Below the pieces are notes generated by a model, which searched no databases, was not told the origin of the DNA, and saw only the letters and a list, made by a program, of their open reading frames with translations. From Methanotrichaceae archaeon (lineage in GTDB: Archaea; Halobacteriota; Methanosarcinia; Methanotrichales; Methanotrichaceae), in assembly GCA_013329455.1 (NCBI GenBank), contig DUKF01000202.1:1-7838 (forward strand): a DNA stretch of 7,838 nt, read 5' to 3'. A program made the position numbers and the translations under genes. Numbering within the stretch: position 1 is the first letter of the stretch; each line of letters begins with the position of its first letter. Below, piece after piece: positions 1 to 4,801 of this stretch.

Positions 1-33
1 ATTTAGTTGACATATATCAATTGAAGGTGTATC

Positions 34-183
34 ATGACCGAGCCGATGCGTCATAGGTTGATGATCCGCATCCCATACGATCTGCGAGGAACAATCCAGA
101 AGACGGCAAACGAGATGGGTGTGACCATGTCCGACTTCGCGAGGGACTTGATAAATAGGCTTGTCCACTGGTCCCCTGAATAG
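34..183 (+). CDS. Small ribbon-helix-helix (CopG/Arc-like) DNA-binding protein
   Basis: A 49-residue ORF that reads as a complete RHH domain. A short basic beta strand (RLMIRIPYDL, about residues 8-17) is followed by helix A (RGTIQKTANEMG), a turn (VTMS) and helix B (SDFARDLINRLVHW). This is the usual layout of dimeric Arc/MetJ/CopG repressors, in which paired strands enter the DNA major groove. The start is the ATG preceded by AAGGTG at 24-29, a close but usable ribosome-binding site; a second ATG five codons in is possible. It ends 68 bp before the convergently read NYN-domain gene. RHH proteins usually regulate themselves or act as antitoxins. Here no same-strand toxin is visible, although the upstream side is cut off by the window edge. 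The target is unknown; the palindrome at 777-796 is one candidate, purely by inference. Confidence 0.72.
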   Translation: MTEPMRHRLMIRIPYDLRGTIQKTANEMGVTMSDFARDLINRLVHWSPE

Positions 184-219
184 ATGCGCCTCCGGTCAGA
201 TACGGATTTGTGGACAGAT

Positions 220-244
220 AAAAACAGAGGGCAAAAACGAAAAA
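220..244 (-). terminator. T-tract terminator behind the NYN gene
   Basis: Read on the minus strand just after the NYN stop codon, there are three T5 runs in a row (240-244, 233-237 and 220-224). Clustered T tracts without a strong hairpin are the typical archaeal termination signal. Confidence 0.5.
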
Positions 245-251
245 TGAGGGC

Positions 252-761
252 TCAGAGGTCCTTTTGGACTTCGCCTCTTATGTCCTCAAAGTCGATGAAA
301 TGCATCCCAGAGACCTCTTTCAGCTCTCTGGCTATGAACCGCTTCGTTGACATGACAAGGAACCTCTTGCCCCGGGCACGGAGAAGCTTGAGAGGCCGTT
401 CAAAATCGCCGTCGCCGCTGATGAGGACCGCAAGGTCGTAGTTCTCGATGGTGTTGAACATATCGAGGACGATCTCGATGTCGAGGTTCGCTTTCCTTAT
501 CTCCCTGCCATCATCGAGAACGATTATCTTGAGCTGTTTGGTGATGATCGAGTAGCCGATGTCCGCGAGGGCCGTCAAGAAGCCCTGTTGCCTCGTGTCT
601 GGAGGGTTCTCCTCGCCGACGTAGTAGTAGGCGTCGACGATCTCTCCGCCGGTCTTGTCCTCGATCCACCTTAGAAGCTTCTCGAAGTTGATCCACCATC
701 TAAGCTCATCTTTCTGCATGTAAAAGACGTTTGCACCGTCCACAAATACCGAGATTTTCAC
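252..761 (-). CDS. NYN-domain (LabA/DUF88-like) putative ribonuclease
   Basis: A 169-residue single-domain protein of the LabA/NYN group, which has a PIN-like fold and is expected to cut RNA with a metal ion held by conserved aspartates. The expected motifs are present in order. The N-terminal strand with D8 and N11 (FVDGANVF) comes first, then the middle D94/D100 pair (NLDIEIVLDM), then the hallmark SGDGDFERPL loop (D117, D119). The C-terminal strand and helix (GKRFLVMSTKRFIARELKEV) complete the fold. There is no extra C-terminal OST-HTH/LOTUS domain. The start is GTG with an excellent site AAGGAG at 770-775, eight bases upstream. A perfect palindrome lies immediately upstream, so expression is probably controlled. 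The substrate is unknown; family members act in RNA turnover or regulation. The family call is firm; ribonuclease activity is inferred. Confidence 0.85.
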   Translation of the reverse strand: MKISVFVDGANVFYMQKDELRWWINFEKLLRWIEDKTGGEIVDAYYYVGEENPPDTRQQGFLTALADIGYSIITKQLKIIVLDDGREIRKANLDIEIVLDMFNTIENYDLAVLISGDGDFERPLKLLRARGKRFLVMSTKRFIARELKEVSGMHFIDFEDIRGEVQKDL

Positions 762-776
762 TTATATTTCTCCTTT

Positions 777-796
777 GTGTTAAATATATTTAACAC
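777..796 (-). promoter_or_regulatory. Perfect 20-bp palindrome covering the NYN promoter TATA region
   Basis: The half-site GTGTTAAATA is followed directly by its exact reverse complement, so all ten base pairs match. It ends one base from the AAGGAG ribosome site of the minus-strand NYN gene and contains the only TATA-like stretch there. Its position suits an operator bound by a dimeric repressor that blocks TBP/RNA polymerase, or a promoter core that is palindromic by composition. The regulator is not known. Confidence 0.55.
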
Positions 797-797
797 G

Positions 798-816
798 CAG
801 GCCGACGTTCGGCCTG
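798..816. repeat. GC-rich perfect inverted repeat beside the palindrome
   Basis: The arms CAGGCCGA and TCGGCCTG (8 bp, exact) enclose the 3-base loop CGT. The element starts one base beyond the 20-bp palindrome, on its upstream side relative to the NYN gene. It could be a second protein site. On the + strand it is followed by a T-rich stretch, so it could also be a terminator-like hairpin, but no + strand gene precedes it. Confidence 0.5.
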
Positions 817-828
817 GCATTATTATTT

Positions 829-852
829 GATCTGGAAATAGATCTGAAAATA
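829..852. repeat. Tandem 12-bp direct repeat
   Basis: GATCTGGAAATA is followed directly by GATCTGAAAATA, differing at one base. A third partial copy (GATCTGAAAG) lies about 90 bp further on, near 939-948. The function is unknown. Confidence 0.5.
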
Positions 853-1124
853 CATATAGTTTCCTGAAAAAAACCTCGGTTTTTAGAGGGGCCAAAAGGT
901 CATCTTCCCACCACTTGGAACGTTCTGTTAAAAGTCCCGATCTGAAAGCTGTACGATGGGACGAAGGCCACGACCTCGAAAGATTCGATCGCGATACGGC
1001 GTTTCCGACGAGCTGATCACTCCATCAACTCAATCCTCAAAGCAGCCTCAACAACCATGCTGAAAGTTCGAGATAACCTTCGATTCCGACTCCAGCGCTT
1101 GGAGTGCCAGAATCCCGAATCAAA

Positions 1125-1145
1125 CATGATCAAAGCATGATCAAA
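1125..1145. repeat. Direct repeat with 11-bp period
   Basis: CATGATCAAA occurs twice, separated by one G. Each copy contains the palindrome TGATCA. The near-helical spacing would place two bound proteins on the same DNA face, but nothing else supports a binding site. Confidence 0.4.
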
Positions 1146-1294
1146 ACTGAATCGAATTTCAGAGACTTGCATTCGAGAACAACTCGCGAAAGGAATTAGA
1201 TCTCCATCTTCCCCAAATCTCCTTTGTGTTTGGAGAATAATGACATGCATGAAGAGAATTTTACTTCCAAATCATCTATCTATCAATAAACTAG

Positions 1295-1300
1295 TTATAA
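1295..1300 (+). promoter_or_regulatory. TATA box for the flavodoxin gene
   Basis: TTATAA centred near 1297 predicts transcription starting about 26 bases on, near 1323. This gives a very short leader before the ATG at 1331 and would exclude an ATG at 1304 as the start, since that would lie upstream of the transcript. Confidence 0.45.
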
Positions 1301-1330
1301 CAGATGATCAGACTATATTCGGGGATTCCG

Positions 1331-1768
1331 ATGGCTAAAATGGTAATAATATACGCAAGTGGCCTTGGCCGGACCAAAAAAATAGCAGAGACGATAGCCG
1401 AGGGTGCAAAGACGGTCGAGGGCGTCGAGATCGTCCTGAAGGACGCCTACGACGCGATCATACCCGATGACGTTGACGGGGCCTCGGCCATACTCTTGGG
1501 AGGGTCGACCTACAACTCGAAGCTGAACAGGGCGATGGACCCGGTCCTGGATAAGCTCGCCGGGATAGACATGAAAGGTAAGGTGGGAGTCGCCTTCGGC
1601 TCTTACGGCTGGAGCGACGAGGGGGTTCCAACCATCATCGAGAAGATGAAGTCCTTCGGCATGAACGTGATCGAGCCGGGGCTCAGCGTCGTTCAGGTGC
1701 CCGACAAGGAGGCTCTGGAGAGGAGCTTTCACAAGGGCCGGACAGTCGCGAAGGGTATCACGAACTGA
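1331..1768 (+). CDS. Short-chain flavodoxin (FprA flavodoxin-domain type)
   Basis: A 145-residue protein made of one flavodoxin domain, a soluble FMN-binding electron carrier. The first strand and phosphate loop are VIIYASGLGRTKKIAETIAEG. Strand 3 and its loop are AILLGGSTYNSKLNRAM, and the isoalloxazine-side loop is VAFGSYGWSDEGVPTIIEKMKSFG, ending in GLSVVQVPDKEALE. The GSYGWS stretch and the tail match the flavodoxin half of A-type flavoproteins (FprA), here without the metallo-beta-lactamase diiron half. The phosphate loop is unusual: a classical flavodoxin has T/S-x-T-G-x-T, while this one reads ASGLGRTK. The ATG at 1331 is preferred over one at 1304 because of the TATA spacing and because the extra N-terminal residues do not belong to the fold. 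It is transcribed alone. The redox partner is unknown; in methanogens ferredoxin- or F420-linked enzymes are plausible. Confidence 0.85.
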   Translation: MAKMVIIYASGLGRTKKIAETIAEGAKTVEGVEIVLKDAYDAIIPDDVDGASAILLGGSTYNSKLNRAMDPVLDKLAGIDMKGKVGVAFGSYGWSDEGVPTIIEKMKSFGMNVIEPGLSVVQVPDKEALERSFHKGRTVAKGITN

Positions 1769-1797
1769 GGGGCGGTTTCACTTCACGCCCCATTTTT
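1769..1797 (+). terminator. Hairpin and T-run terminator after flavodoxin
   Basis: Directly after the stop codon, GGGGCG (1769-1774) pairs exactly with CGCCCC (1786-1791) around an 11-base loop. A T5 run follows at 1793-1797. This has the form of an intrinsic terminator. Confidence 0.65.
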
Positions 1798-1857
1798 GAT
1801 TCGTCTTAAAATTTCATAAATTTTTGATAATTTATTTGTGAAGACAAACGGTTGGTG

Positions 1858-1873
1858 CCGCAGATAACTGCGG
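1858..1873. repeat. Small perfect hairpin upstream of the RsgA relic
   Basis: CCGCAG and CTGCGG form a 6-bp stem around an ATAA loop. It stands between the flavodoxin terminator and the broken RsgA gene, in a stretch where no protein is recognisable in any frame. Confidence 0.4.
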
Positions 1874-1937
1874 AGCAATTTTCGTGCCGCCTGAGATATC
1901 GGGACGTTGTGGTGGACCCTGAGCGAGAATGGTCTGA

Positions 1938-2147
1938 TTGGTATCGCTAGTGAAGGTAGACATGAAGCCCTTCCCAAAAAGGACAATTGTTGAGCATGAT
2001 CACCGACCTGGAGAAGAGAAGTACTCTACTGCACCACGAAGATACATGTACCGCGAAGACGACGGCAGGGGAAAGCACACGACAACCGCTCGGGAGCTGC
2101 TCTTGCTCGGGAACGGCGGGATCATCATCGATAATCCGGGGGCATGA
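1938..2147 (+). pseudogene. rsgA: RsgA (YjeQ) GTPase relic, middle portion
   Basis: The second half of this 69-codon frame is plainly from the circularly permuted GTPase RsgA, which helps mature the 30S ribosomal subunit. [19 protein letters not shown] is the G2/switch region (HTTT at 47-50), and GGIIIDNPG is the G3 box, with DNPG in place of the usual DTPG. What should come before it is missing: no OB-fold domain, no NKxD box and no intact GxxGxGKS P-loop. One other frame carries RSTLLHHED near 2010-2040, possibly a shifted remnant of the P-loop GKSTLIN segment. The reading stops at TGA 2145-2147, inside a G5 run, exactly where the family sequence continues in another frame. The TTG start is only the first available start codon and is not supported by a ribosome site. 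Confidence 0.75.
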
Positions 2148-2455
2148 GGGAGATACAGCTCTGGGATGCCGGTGAAGGGCTCCACGACACCTTCCAGGTC
2201 ATCACAAAGCTTGCCGCACAATGCAAATTCTCGGACTGCCAGCATAAGACGGAGCCAAGCTTTGCAGTTAAAAGGACGATAAACGAAAGGACGCTGTCGG
2301 AGGCCCGGCTGGAGAGCTACCGGAAGCTGCAGCGTGAGCTGATCGCCGTCGAGAGAAAGAAAAAACCGGCGCTGATGGCTGCAGAACGGAAAAAGTGGAA
2401 AAAGCTCGGCCATATGGCCAAAGAGATCCGCAAAAAGAAAGCGGGCGATCTTTAA
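2144..2455 (+). pseudogene. rsgA: RsgA (YjeQ) GTPase relic, C-terminal zinc domain in shifted frame
   Basis: This 103-codon frame continues RsgA directly after the G3 box: [17 protein letters not shown], then the zinc-binding helical domain and a very basic tail (ERKKWKKLGHMAKEIRKKK) that in intact proteins contacts 16S rRNA. The zinc motif in the family is C-x4-C-x-H-x5-C. Here C27, C32 and H34 remain, but the last cysteine is F40, so the site should not bind zinc normally. The family wording [12 protein letters not shown] would be restored by removing two G from the G5 run at 2135-2142, so a net two-base insertion (or one missing base) split the gene. The ATG overlaps the preceding TGA (ATGA), which could allow coupled translation, but with the N-terminal half gone the product cannot be a working GTPase. 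RsgA is mainly bacterial, so past lateral transfer is likely. Confidence 0.78.
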
Positions 2456-2523
2456 CGTGGCAAGTCTGGGACGGAAATTTGAATAATAAGAAGAGTTAAA
2501 ATATTTCATATTCCCACAAAATT

Positions 2524-2531
2524 GGGGGAGG
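2524..2531 (+). promoter_or_regulatory. Strong ribosome-binding site of the hydrolase gene
   Basis: GGGGGAGG lies six bases before the ATG at 2538 and fixes that start. AT-rich DNA at 2494-2512 (TTAAAATATTT) is the likely promoter core, though its spacing to the start is short. Confidence 0.6.
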
Positions 2532-2537
2532 ACGACC

Positions 2538-3338
2538 ATGAAAATTCTGTTTTTGATCCTTATGATCGCGGTCCTCGTCTGCACCGCGGGCTGCGCCGAT
2601 CGCGCTGAAGACGAAGCCGAAGTCGCCGAGCAGGCGGATTTGGCTCTGCTGGTGGAAAACACGACTGTAGATATCAAGAGCGGCAACTTGACCTATCCCG
2701 CCTACCTGGCAGCGCCGGCTTCGACAGGAGGCAAGGGCAAGATGACAAAATATCCGGGCATCGTGATGATCCACTCCTTCAACGGCCTTGAGCCCGGCTA
2801 CCTGGACCTGGCCGACGAGCTCGCATCCCAGGGGTACGTGGTGATCGCTCCGGAGTGGCAGACCTTCGAGCGGACGCCGAAAGACGGGGTCGTCGAAGGG
2901 CTCGTCAGAAACTCGGCCGACTATCTGAAAGGAAGAGAGGACGTCGACGGCAAGAGGCTGGGCCTCACCGGCTTTTGCGCCGGTGGCAGGTACACGATGC
3001 TCTTTTTGCCCCAGATGGACGAGTTCAAGTCCGGGGTTGCATGGTACGGATTCCCGTACTCGGCAGGATTCAACAACGAAACTCGCCCCGCGGATCTGAT
3101 CGGGGGGCTTGAGGCACCATTGCTGATCATCCACGGATCGAGGGACGCAGCCAGCCCAGTCTCCCAGATATATCAGTACGCCACGGCACTCGACGAGGAG
3201 GGGAAGTACTTCGAGCTGAAGGTTTACCAGGGCGAGCCCCACGGCTTCATGATCGAGGAGGGCGAGCTCTCTGAAAGCTTCCCAGCCCAGGACGCGAAGG
3301 TGGAGATGGCAAGGTTCTTCGACAGGACCTTGAAGTGA
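2538..3338 (+). CDS. Dienelactone-hydrolase family lipoprotein
   Basis: A 266-residue alpha/beta hydrolase predicted to be exported and lipid-anchored on the outer face of the membrane. The N-terminus is a short hydrophobic signal (MKILFLILMIAVLVCTAGC) ending in a lipobox with C19 as the modified cysteine, followed by an acidic linker to about residue 35. The hydrolase domain has strand IVMIHSFNGLEPG (oxyanion side), VVIAPEW, and the nucleophile elbow GFCAGGR with C147, as expected for dienelactone hydrolases rather than serine esterases. D203 in HGSRDAASP and H235 in GEPHGFM complete the triad. All catalytic residues are present, so the enzyme is probably active; the substrate, some ester or lactone, is unknown. 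It is a single-gene unit with a strong ribosome site and its own terminator. Dienelactone hydrolase proper works on aromatic breakdown products; nothing nearby suggests that pathway. Confidence 0.87.
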   Translation: MKILFLILMIAVLVCTAGCADRAEDEAEVAEQADLALLVENTTVDIKSGNLTYPAYLAAPASTGGKGKMTKYPGIVMIHSFNGLEPGYLDLADELASQGYVVIAPEWQTFERTPKDGVVEGLVRNSADYLKGREDVDGKRLGLTGFCAGGRYTMLFLPQMDEFKSGVAWYGFPYSAGFNNETRPADLIGGLEAPLLIIHGSRDAASPVSQIYQYATALDEEGKYFELKVYQGEPHGFMIEEGELSESFPAQDAKVEMARFFDRTLK

Positions 3339-3380
3339 GGTTTCCTGCTTCGACCTCACACCTTCCACCCTCTTTTTTTT
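3335..3380 (+). terminator. Hairpin plus T8 terminator after the hydrolase gene
   Basis: GTGAGGT (3335-3341, overlapping the stop codon) pairs with ACCTCAC (3353-3359). A pyrimidine-rich stretch and eight T (3373-3380) follow. The T run ends three bases before the stop codon of the convergent thymidylate synthase gene. Confidence 0.7.
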
Positions 3381-3382
3381 AG

Positions 3383-4096
3383 TTAGAGCTCCTCGTCAGA
3401 CCGGCCCAGAACCATCTCGCTTACCCAGTCCCAGTCATGATCGTAGATGTGGGCCGAGGCGCTGACCGTCGTGATCGAGCCGGGCTCTGCGCCCGCCCTC
3501 TCTGCAACGTACTCGAGAAGCCTGGTGAGGCCATAGAGGTTTGCGGGGTAAGCGCCCGCAAAATCGTGGCTCCTGAATAGGACGGTGAGGTGGAGCCTCC
3601 CCCCCCTTATCTTGAAGTCGTCCACCATCATGCAGGGGACCTCCTCCTTCTTCGTATCGACAGGCGGTATCCAGGTGACGGCCGAGGCCCTCCTGGTGTT
3701 GGGGTTTGCCTTGAGGCGCCGTATGACGTACTCGATCTGGTCGACGGGTTCTTTGGCGTTTCCCTCGTCGCCCCCGTCCTCGTCACCCTCTTTTTCCTTC
3801 CCGAAGCTCGGCAAGGCCCAGGACCGGAGCCGTTCCCCATAGGTGTATTCAAAGCCCGGGTTCTCGCCGCTGATTAGCTGCTGGGCGTATTCCTCCAGCC
3901 GGGGCTGGTTCCAAGAATACTCCTCCGGGATCATATCCCTCCTCGGGTCTTCCACCACCACCTCGAGAGCCAAAATCTCCCTGGTCCTGGTGCCTCGCTC
4001 GTCGGTGATCTCCTCGCCCTGACGCCAGATGAGGTTGAGACCCCGGCGCCAGGCCTCGGGGATTGTATCCGCCCTGATAAACCTGCCAACCCTCAC
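3383..4096 (-). CDS. thyA: Thymidylate synthase, methanogen type
   Basis: A 237-residue protein of the archaeal/methanogen branch of ThyA, which methylates dUMP to dTMP using a methylene-pterin donor (probably a tetrahydromethanopterin- or sarcinapterin-type cofactor in methanogens, by inference). The N-terminal region (AWRRGLNLIWRQGEEITDERGTRTRE) carries the phosphate-binding arginines. The catalytic cysteine is C155 in VPCMMVDDFKI. FRSHDFAGAYPANLYGL (174-190) is the counterpart of the RSxDxxLGxPFN nucleotide-binding motif, and AHIYDHDWDWV (215-225) is the H/Y motif near the C-terminus. An acidic, glycine-rich insertion (about residues 99-117, KEKEGDEDGGDEGNAKEP) looks like a disordered loop and makes the protein longer than the compact methanogen form. 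The start is GTG, with GGTG at 4102-4105 five bases upstream. It converges on the hydrolase gene and diverges from the putative nuclease. Confidence 0.88.
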   Translation of the reverse strand: MRVGRFIRADTIPEAWRRGLNLIWRQGEEITDERGTRTREILALEVVVEDPRRDMIPEEYSWNQPRLEEYAQQLISGENPGFEYTYGERLRSWALPSFGKEKEGDEDGGDEGNAKEPVDQIEYVIRRLKANPNTRRASAVTWIPPVDTKKEEVPCMMVDDFKIRGGRLHLTVLFRSHDFAGAYPANLYGLTRLLEYVAERAGAEPGSITTVSASAHIYDHDWDWVSEMVLGRSDEEL

Positions 4097-4126
4097 AAAA
4101 ACACCGTTATGGGAGAGGGAGGAAAT

Positions 4127-4138
4127 GGTAAAAATAGG
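4127..4138. promoter_or_regulatory. TATA-like core in the divergent thyA/nuclease intergenic region
   Basis: GGTAAAAATAGG is the only A/T-rich run between the two divergent genes. On the minus strand it sits about 35-40 bases before the thyA GTG, a normal TATA distance. On the + strand it could serve the nuclease gene. Whether both genes use it cannot be told. Confidence 0.35.
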
Positions 4139-4232
4139 TTCGTTCTGAAGAAATCAGAGATCGGCGATCCCGGCGATCGTGGGAATGGTTCTTCAACGCG
4201 GAGAAAGAGTAGCAGATCTGGAGATCTTCAAA

Positions 4233-4718
4233 ATGGCGGACTTCGAGTGGGAGCTGATGGCGGCCCTGAACCGGTTCTTTGAGATTCGCGAGGTCAGAGG
4301 CGTCGCCTACAGGCTGAAGCAGAGTCGCTACACCTCCCAGGTGGTGGACCTCCTCGTCGACTCACCTCATTCGGAATACTACATGGCGATCGAGTGCAAG
4401 AGCATCGACGCCCGAAAAGCGAAAACCCTCTACTTCACCCAGCACTTTTCCATCGCTGGCGGCGTCCACCAGATCCAGCGGGCCGATCAGTTCATCGAAA
4501 GATCTGGAAGGCAGGGGATTCTGGCGGTGGAGCTGCGAAGGGGACCGGGGAAACCCAAGACCGCCCACCTCGTCCCCTGGAAGGCGGTGATCGAGATTTT
4601 CAGGTCCGAAAGCCCTGGTCTCCTGGTGGAAGATATAGAGGCCCTCCCTGCCCTGGAGAGAAAGAACGGCACCTACCGGATCGTGGCTGAAGATCTGCTC
4701 TTCTCCAGAAGCCTGTGA
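4233..4718 (+). CDS. PD-(D/E)XK-type putative nuclease, archaeal hypothetical
   Basis: I do not recognise a named family, but the 161-residue protein has the core layout of a PD-(D/E)XK endonuclease of the Hjc or restriction-enzyme kind. There is an N-terminal helix with acidic residues (MADFEWELMAALNRFF), then strand QVVDLLVD with D39, then strand YYMAIECKS with E54-x-K56. A helix with glutamines (GVHQIQRADQFIERSG, Q80 and Q82) and strand ILAVELRRG follow. These supply the usual metal-binding D...ExK triad. The ATG at 4233 is chosen because GGAG stands nine bases before it. Earlier in-frame starts at 4179 (GTG) and 4185 (ATG) would add 18 or 16 residues without a good ribosome site. It may act in DNA repair or recombination, or be a lone restriction-like enzyme; no methylase or helicase partner is nearby. 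Confidence 0.65.
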   Translation: MADFEWELMAALNRFFEIREVRGVAYRLKQSRYTSQVVDLLVDSPHSEYYMAIECKSIDARKAKTLYFTQHFSIAGGVHQIQRADQFIERSGRQGILAVELRRGPGKPKTAHLVPWKAVIEIFRSESPGLLVEDIEALPALERKNGTYRIVAEDLLFSRSL

Positions 4719-4770
4719 TTCTTCGATAGGGCTACTCAGTTTTACTTCGCGCAAGAGAATTTGGATTAAG

Positions 4771-4779
4771 CTTATATCC
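4771..4779 (+). promoter_or_regulatory. TATA box of the cbi operon, implying a leaderless mRNA
   Basis: CTTATATCC, preceded by purine-rich TTAAG as a possible BRE, is centred about 27 bases before the ATG of cbiT at 4802. Archaeal transcription starts about that far from the TATA centre, so the message should begin at or within a base or two of the ATG. No Shine-Dalgarno is present before cbiT, which agrees with leaderless translation. Confidence 0.6.
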
Positions 4780-4801
4780 CCTTCTGCCGCTCCCAAACTC
4801 C

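Larger units (their letters stand above)
797..1294. other. Intergenic region of about 500 bp, no convincing gene
   Basis: This stretch between the NYN gene and the flavodoxin promoter is AT-richer than its surroundings and lacks an ORF with recognisable protein character. It holds several small structures: a 12-bp tandem repeat with one mismatch (829-852), an A/T-stem hairpin with a CTCG loop (869-884), a two-part hairpin (1082-1114), an 11-bp-period direct repeat (1125-1145), and a second copy of the 13-mer found at the NYN ribosome site (1218-1230). It may hold a small RNA or the remains of a decayed gene; neither can be shown from sequence alone. Confidence 0.4.

Noticed and set aside
7..20. 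Imperfect palindrome TTGACATATATCAA before the RHH gene as a promoter/operator
   Set aside because: One of seven pairs mismatches, and the TATA-like part is only about 19 bases before the ATG, too close for an archaeal promoter of that start. The window edge hides the rest of the upstream region.
956..1063. Plus-strand ORF of 35 codons starting MGRRPRPRKI
   Set aside because: The start faintly recalls the basic N-terminus of UPF0251 proteins, but there is no ribosome site, nothing after residue 10 fits, and the tail is Gln/Pro/Ser-rich. It may be a relic; not enough to call.
1017..1250. Minus-strand ORF of 77 codons
   Set aside because: The composition is not protein-like (many Arg, Ser and Phe without pattern), no ribosome site precedes the start, it contains the 13-mer and hairpins described for the gap, and no family is recognisable.
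1304..1330. Upstream ATG as the flavodoxin start
   Set aside because: It would lie before the transcript start predicted from the TATA box and adds nine residues (MIRLYSGIP) that do not belong to the fold.
1852..1950. Short plus-strand ORF (LVPQITAEQF...) before the RsgA relic
   Set aside because: It has only 32 codons and no family resemblance. Another frame here reads [10 protein letters not shown], weakly like an RsgA N-terminal segment, but too short to claim.
2496..3368. Minus-strand ORF of 290 codons opposite the hydrolase gene
   Set aside because: It is a shadow of the dienelactone-hydrolase gene. The plus strand has the lipobox, catalytic triad, ribosome site and terminator.
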